NCBI GenBank assembly: GCA_035610365.1
Contig: CM069432.1
Location: 229,236,532-229,300,531 of the forward strand
Origin: Aquatica leii
Taxonomy: Eukaryota > Arthropoda > Insecta > Coleoptera > Lampyridae
DNA length: 64,000 bases
Direction of reading: 5' to 3'
Shown: positions 58,646 through 64,000 of the stretch, one piece after another
Layout: every line of letters starts with the position of its first letter
Numbering within the stretch: the first letter of the stretch is position 1
Made by a program: the position numbers and the translations under genes
Notes under the pieces: model-generated
What the model saw: only the letters and a program-made list of their open reading frames with translations
Told to the model about the DNA's origin: nothing
Database searches by the model: none

Positions 58646-60397
58646 ACAGGGTTTGCCATTACTCCGGCCTCAGTTTCTAGTGCCTTTGTATAAATGTCAG
58701 CATAAAATGTTTAGTTTCTATTGAAAAGCTGCATGTTTTAAAAATATTTTTGTTTATACAGGGTGTTTAGTTTTTGATGAGCAGCTTAAAGTTACACTTT
58801 TTTAAATAGCAAGCCATTAATTTTTTTATGCTGTTTGATGAAGGCTTAATTTAGATGAAAAATACTTTTTAAATTGACTGCTGTGTTGTCATTTTAGAGC
58901 AATTTCTTTAAAAATGCAGCATCAGAAAGAAATTTTTTTTAAAATTCGCCATACTTATTTTGTATGAGAACGCCAATTAAATTGACTTTTCCACAGATCG
59001 AATTAGTGGACTAGGTGTTTATTTTTGGTGAATGTCAAAAAAAATTGTCTATTAGCTTCTTCTGTTTATAAACAAAAATATCTTGATTGCCGTGCTCCAT
59101 GTATCCGTGCATTACAAAATTTATTAGTTTGATTGCACGGTATCGGTAAACTACAAGGCACCTGTTCAAAGAAAAACTGTCAGAACAGAAAAGGTAGAAT
59201 TGGTGGTATTGTAGGCTGTAATCCAAATCCTATCACCAAACAAATTAGTGAAGAACTTGGTAGAATTAGTGCTAGTTCAGTGAGAAGAGTACTAAAAATC
59301 ATAAAGATCATCCTTATCACATTGAATTGAATCAAAAGTTGACTATAGGGGATTTTAACTCTAGAAGAACTTTCTGTGTGTGGATGTTAAATGAACTTAA
59401 TTGAGGCCAGGCTTATCCACTATTTTATTTACCGACGAAGCTACTTTTTATAGTAATGGCCGAGTAAATCGTCATAATTTTTACTTTTATGTACATTCTC
59501 AGATTTTGAAAGTTTTGGATTAACCTAATTGGAGGGTCAATGCCGACAGATATTTGGAGTTTTTGAATAATTCTTTGCCACGGTTACTAGAAAAAGTTCC
59601 AGAAAACACAGTGTTACAAAATGTGTGTGAATTTTTAGGGCAATGACTTCAGACGAACCTACAACAAAATGAGCAAAATTTTGAAGACTTGATAAATTAT
59701 TATTTTTTAATTTTTGTTGTTTTTTAATTGGTTTCCACGTTTATGTGTTTTGTCTAATAGATGCATAGGCTACTAGAATAAACCTGATTGATTAAAATAT
59801 TGCTTGTTGTGATTTAATTGAAAATGTATAAATAATTCTATAACTGTAGATGTTCAGAAAAATAAGTATTGGTACAAATCGCTAGAGAATTAAAAACTAC
59901 ATTAGAAACAGAAGTCGAGGGTATCATTAAAAAAAATGAGTTTCACCAATTTGAAAAAGTTAGCGCTGTCATACAAAATGAGTATGGCGAATTAAAAAAA
60001 TCTTTTAGACTATTTAAGTACTTTTGATTTTTACTTAGGTACTAATTTACAAAAACAAATTCCAAAATTTCAAAAAACACCGATTTTGTGACCATTTCTT
60101 TCTGATGCTGCATTTTTAAAGAAATTTCTTTAAAATGGCAACGCCGGAATCAGTTTTAATAATTTAAAAATTATTTTTCATCTAAATTGAGCCTTCATGG
60201 AACAGCTTAAAAAAATTGATGGGCTGCTATTTAAAAAAGTGTAACTTTATGCTGCCTAGCGAAAACTAAACACCCTCTATAAACAAAAATATTTTTAAAA
60301 CATGCAGCTTTTCAATAGAAATGAGTACATTACTAAACATTTTATGCTGGGATTTATACATAGACACTAGAAACCGTGGCCGGAGTAATAGCGAACA
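58646..60397. mobile_element. Tc1/mariner-type element with TIRs of about 300 bp
   Basis: The left arm (58646 to about 58970) and right arm (about 59960-60397) are inverted copies. Shared blocks include ATTACTCCGGCC, AGCATAAAATGTTTAGT, GAAAAGCTGCATGTTTTAAAAATA, the CAGGGTGTTTAGTTTT end, TTTTTAAAGAAATT, and GCATCAGAAAGAAA. The right arm has about 90 extra bp near 60010-60095. A canonical terminus CAGGGTGTTTAG preceded by TA occurs inside the arms (58760; mirrored at about 60279), so the element may have gained longer arms secondarily. It contains a decayed transposase. It is internally deleted and inactive. Confidence 0.85.
59150..59620 (+). pseudogene. Mariner-like transposase fragment, internally deleted
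   Basis: The plus strand, across frames, reads T-K-Q-I-S-E-E-L-G and S-S-V-R-R-V-L-K (59238-59300), a helix-turn-helix. It continues H-P-Y-H-I-E-L-N-Q-K-L, then an F-x-x-D-E-A-T-F-like stretch near 59440 with the first catalytic Asp, and R-Y-L-E-F-L-N-N-S-L-P-R-L-L-E (59540-59590). The segment between the last two is missing compared with relatives, as is the C-terminal catalytic part. Confidence 0.7.
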
Positions 60398-63300
60398 TTT
60401 TTTAAATGCTTTTGAAAGTGGTGTGGCGTGTTATACTAAAAATTTATTTAATTACAAATAAAATAATTTAAAAAATAATTTCTAAGAATAGTAAAAAATG
60501 TCAGTTTTTATGATAATTCAGTACATTTTTTAAATTCTTAAAAACGTGTAGGTATTTGTTAAGCCTTTTTCTTTTTTAATTATTTAAACAATTATATATT
60601 TCATGCTTTGAAATACTTTTTTCTAAGCTCTAAATAATTTATTTATTATTATCTGCCTATTAGCATTGCAGTAATAATTTTTTTAAATTTAATTTTGAGA
60701 TACATAACAAAAAAGTTTTTTATGTACCTACTTACCTAATTATACATGTTCTGTAAACAAAATTTAATGTTATAAGGCATAACTAACTAAAATTGCAAAA
60801 CAAATTTTAGAGAAAGAATCTCTAAATTAAATAAAATACTTTTGTATGAAATTTTGTTATTTACTTTAACAAAAACAAATTTAGCTGTTTTGAGGTACTG
60901 TTTTTTTAACGCATTCTTTATTTCTATACTTACATTGCAAATTTCGTTTGTATAATTTTTTATTATTGGTAGGTAATTTTCGTACTGTCAAAATCACGTT
61001 TTATGACTTTAGAAAATACAGAGGCTTCTACTACAATATAAATTCTTTACGTTAATAGATCAAACAAAAGCTTTTAATTACCCTTAATTAAGCATTTAAA
61101 AAAACAAACAAGTAAATATAAGAATAAACTAGGAATGTTTCGCTTTTTCTGATCCAATAATAAATATTTATAATAAAAAGTTCTTTATTTCAATGTTTTT
61201 ATTAATTTGTAACTAGTTGATGCTTTGACAAAATAAATGTTATCACAGCTATGAAATAAGGATGTTTAATAGGAATATTTTAAAAGATTTAATTTTGGCA
61301 AATTATTATCTTTATTGCTCAACAAAATGACAATTTCATTTAAATTGAGAATTATGCACAATTAATTAACAATTAGTCGAAATAAGGAAGACGCGGGTGA
61401 AATAGAATTTTGGGTTCATTAAGCAGTCGTTCCTGCTCAGGTTACGTCATTAGTCGCACCAAACAATTGTACGTCAGAACAAAACTTTTCCAGTTTCATA
61501 ACCCTCTATTAGCACCAAGATAATTACTTCGTTAGTAAAATTCTTGCCAACTACGCTCTCAGACGTGGAAGAGCCGGGCTATCTTTACGAGTTTAATTTA
61601 ATTAAGACGGCGGGCAAATTGTTGACTGATGTTCTGTACTCTTTCAAAGTTGGAAATAGCTGAATTTATGCGTCTAAGGGAGAACGAGTGTCATCAATTT
61701 TGTTTTTAAATATGCACTTATTTAAATTTATTCGTAATCATTATTAAATTTAAATTATCGTGCTAGTTCTTTTGTTTTTGAACGTGTCAACAACAGTTGA
61801 ATTTAAAAAAAGGTTGGCGACAAAAGCTGTATTGCACTATACACGTTAAGTTAAACTAACTAAACTTTGTTTTACTCAAAGCTTTTAATTTTTAATTGCT
61901 AGTAAGTTATTTTACATTTCCCACTACTACTGCAGTGCAATTTCATATACCGACTAGTGAAAAACATCTTAATCATGGCGAGCCTTTAAAGAAAGGAAAT
62001 CAAAGAACCACATAATCATGAATGCAAGTACAACCCACTAATTATTTGAAGAGTGCAGTTTCATGAAACAGAATGCACCTCGAGTTGAATATAGTTTTAA
62101 GCTTTGTCGATTGGGTTCGCTGCTGTTCCCTTGCCATTGGACGATACCGCAACGCCTACCCTTAATGGCTGACGCTTAGTGAATACGTGAATGAAACCAT
62201 TTTTTTAAAAATGGAATTGTGTCATAATAAAAGATTACCGTCAATCAAATCTCAACCTATTGTGTTTAACGAGTTGAATGTGAATGAACGTGTTGTCATT
62301 AGTTCTGACAGATGGATTAATAACATTGCCGATTAAATGATACGTTCCAGCAAAGACATTTGAAAGTATTCGACGATTGTGGCGGCGCATGCGTTTATTC
62401 AAAACAGTAAAACGCACTAACCAAACTTTTCCGTTCTTATTATCCAATACACGTGTAAATGCAACCTTGAATTTTCAACTGCACTGCTAATTACCAATCT
62501 CTTTTTCTATTTCTCCTAATTAATTATCGTCGTAAAAACATAGATAAAAACATTACGTTACATGGGTAATACAAGTATAAAAACAAATTTGGATTTTAAT
62601 CTTGCAGCTTGTTCATAATGAGCTTTCCACTTTATTCTCTGTCGTCTCCTTCAGTACTTTATTACACAAAGTGCAATAACGTCTAGATTATAAAAACCTT
62701 TAAGTTTCTTGTCTATTCCATGTTTAAGACAGCATAAATTGATACTAATTACAAAAAATGGAGGTTGGAAAAAATTACACACCTTTTTACTTATATGTTA
62801 AATAGGTATATGTATATACATACCTACGTTTACAACTTTTCTAAGCTACACTACCGAAAAGTATTTTTTTAAATTTAAACAAATTTTTATTACCTACTAA
62901 AATAATGTTCTAAATAAGTATTTTTGATTTTTGTGTTAGTTTCTACTACTTAATAATTTAATTGTTGTGGCTCTGTTAGCGATGATACATTTTGGCAATG
63001 CTCATTATTGTGTTCTTAAGTGTCATCTGTCATTTGTGTTCTGTTCTATTTAACGTAAATTATAATTTAAATTATCATAACATTTTTTTAAACAAATTTA
63101 AACTGCTTATTGCTAGCACGTGGTAACAATTTGAAATAAATGTGATAATTAGTAATTAGGTATCTACTTACGAAAAAAAATAAAGAGGAAGCACAAAAAC
63201 AAAAAATTCAAAAATTCAGTAACAAAAGCTAAAGATTTTTTTTTGTATGTTGCGATGTAGAATTTACCCGCCGGATGCGTAATACAAGAATTTTATATTC

Positions 63301-64000
63301 AACGTCGATTTTAATTACATGGACACTATCATGCTATAATTAGCATAGATAACGTATTTTTTTTAAATTAAATGTTGCAAAAATAAGTAAAAATAAAAAA
63401 TAAAAATTGATTCAAGTTAATAATTATTTTGCATATAGTTGTGCTAATCATGTTTTTTCAAATTTTTAAAGCTGCGATTGAATTTTTTACTCACAAAACC
63501 TTAATTTAAAAAAAAATAGAATATTTAGCAGAATGCAATGCCATTAAACTCTGAGATTTTGCAAATCATATAGGCTCTACTGTCACCGGACATGCACAAA
63601 AATCTGATTGGAGAATTTGGAATTCAGTTGGCAAATGGAGCTAAAAATGTTGCAGCACAAGTAGACTTCTAGACGTAATTGTTTACTGAATATATGGATG
63701 TTTGTGACTTGTTTGTTTTTTGTCTGCAAACCGGGTTGTAGCCCGGCCCAGCACGAAACCCGGTTTAATTACGAGTCAGGCTTCGAACCGAGTTGTGAAA
63801 AAAAACTCAGGTCCGGGTTTCGAGTGTAGATTCTTATTGTATTAGACTAGCCAAACCAAGCGTATGATCACTACAATAATAATACGGTTTATTGTTTCTT
63901 AATTTGTGCATGTATAAGAATTTAATTTAATGAAACCAGAAATTGTATTTTAATAACAATAATAACAAATTAAGATTTTGTAGTAAAACTCACGTTTCCA
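60398..64000. other. AT-rich non-coding DNA at the right end
   Basis: No credible gene is seen. Lower-AT islands lie at about 61380-61650 and 62030-62460 and may be regulatory. At 63725-63830, repeated AACCCGG/CCGGGTT motifs in both orientations suggest a small inverted repeat. Confidence 0.5.

Noticed and set aside
62241-62447. 68-codon minus-strand frame with basic composition
   Set aside because: No recognisable motif; it lies in an island better explained as non-coding.

Overview
The window is AT-rich animal DNA, most likely from an insect or other arthropod. It has long stretches without genes, many decayed transposons, TATA-box and AATAAA-type signals, and transposon families common in arthropods. 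I see no convincing host gene; all recognisable coding sequence belongs to mobile elements.

The main object is a Polinton/Maverick, a virus-like DNA transposon, at 2454-19959 (17.5 kb). It has terminal inverted repeats of about 718 bp and a perfect 6-bp target-site duplication, GGTATA. Its left arm holds a 2-kb tandem array with a higher-order structure. A rightward unit follows: a small protein at 5402 and the protein-primed family-B DNA polymerase at 5877-9935. A convergent leftward block at 10232-18925 encodes a retroviral-type integrase with chromodomain, a phage-fibre-like protein, a conserved protein of the DUF8207 type, the packaging ATPase, the double-jelly-roll major capsid protein, a small basic protein, the penton-like minor capsid protein, an adenain-type cysteine protease, a phospholipase A2/core-like fusion protein, and an acidic or zinc-ribbon-like protein of unknown role. 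Together these cover replication, integration, capsid building, maturation, DNA packaging and a likely membrane-breaching step. The polymerase, integrase, fibre and capsid genes carry small indels, mostly in or beside short base runs, although the two TIRs are almost identical. The copy is therefore either very young and just decaying, or the frame breaks are assembly errors.

Right of the Polinton lie relics: a 130-bp MITE (22.05 kb), a Tc1 transposase fragment (22.8 kb), a 250-bp inverted-repeat element (23.6 kb), a mariner-like relic (24.5-25.6 kb), a weak transposase relic (27.3 kb), a pogo-like transposase with a C-terminal Cys cluster (31.5-33.2 kb), and a piggyBac transposase split by 1.86 kb of foreign or intronic DNA (35.0-38.6 kb).

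At 43917-51112 there is a young LTR retrotransposon on the minus strand, with 1.35-kb LTRs, an AAAC duplication, a PBS-like site and a polypurine tract. It keeps gag and the integrase zinc-binding end but has lost protease, RT and RNase H. Beside it is a decayed Mutator-like transposase (51.4-52.3 kb). Farther right come a MITE (53.35 kb) and a Tc1/mariner-type element with TIRs of about 300 bp (58.65-60.4 kb). The remaining DNA is AT-rich and non-coding, with a few less AT-rich islands that could be conserved regulatory elements.
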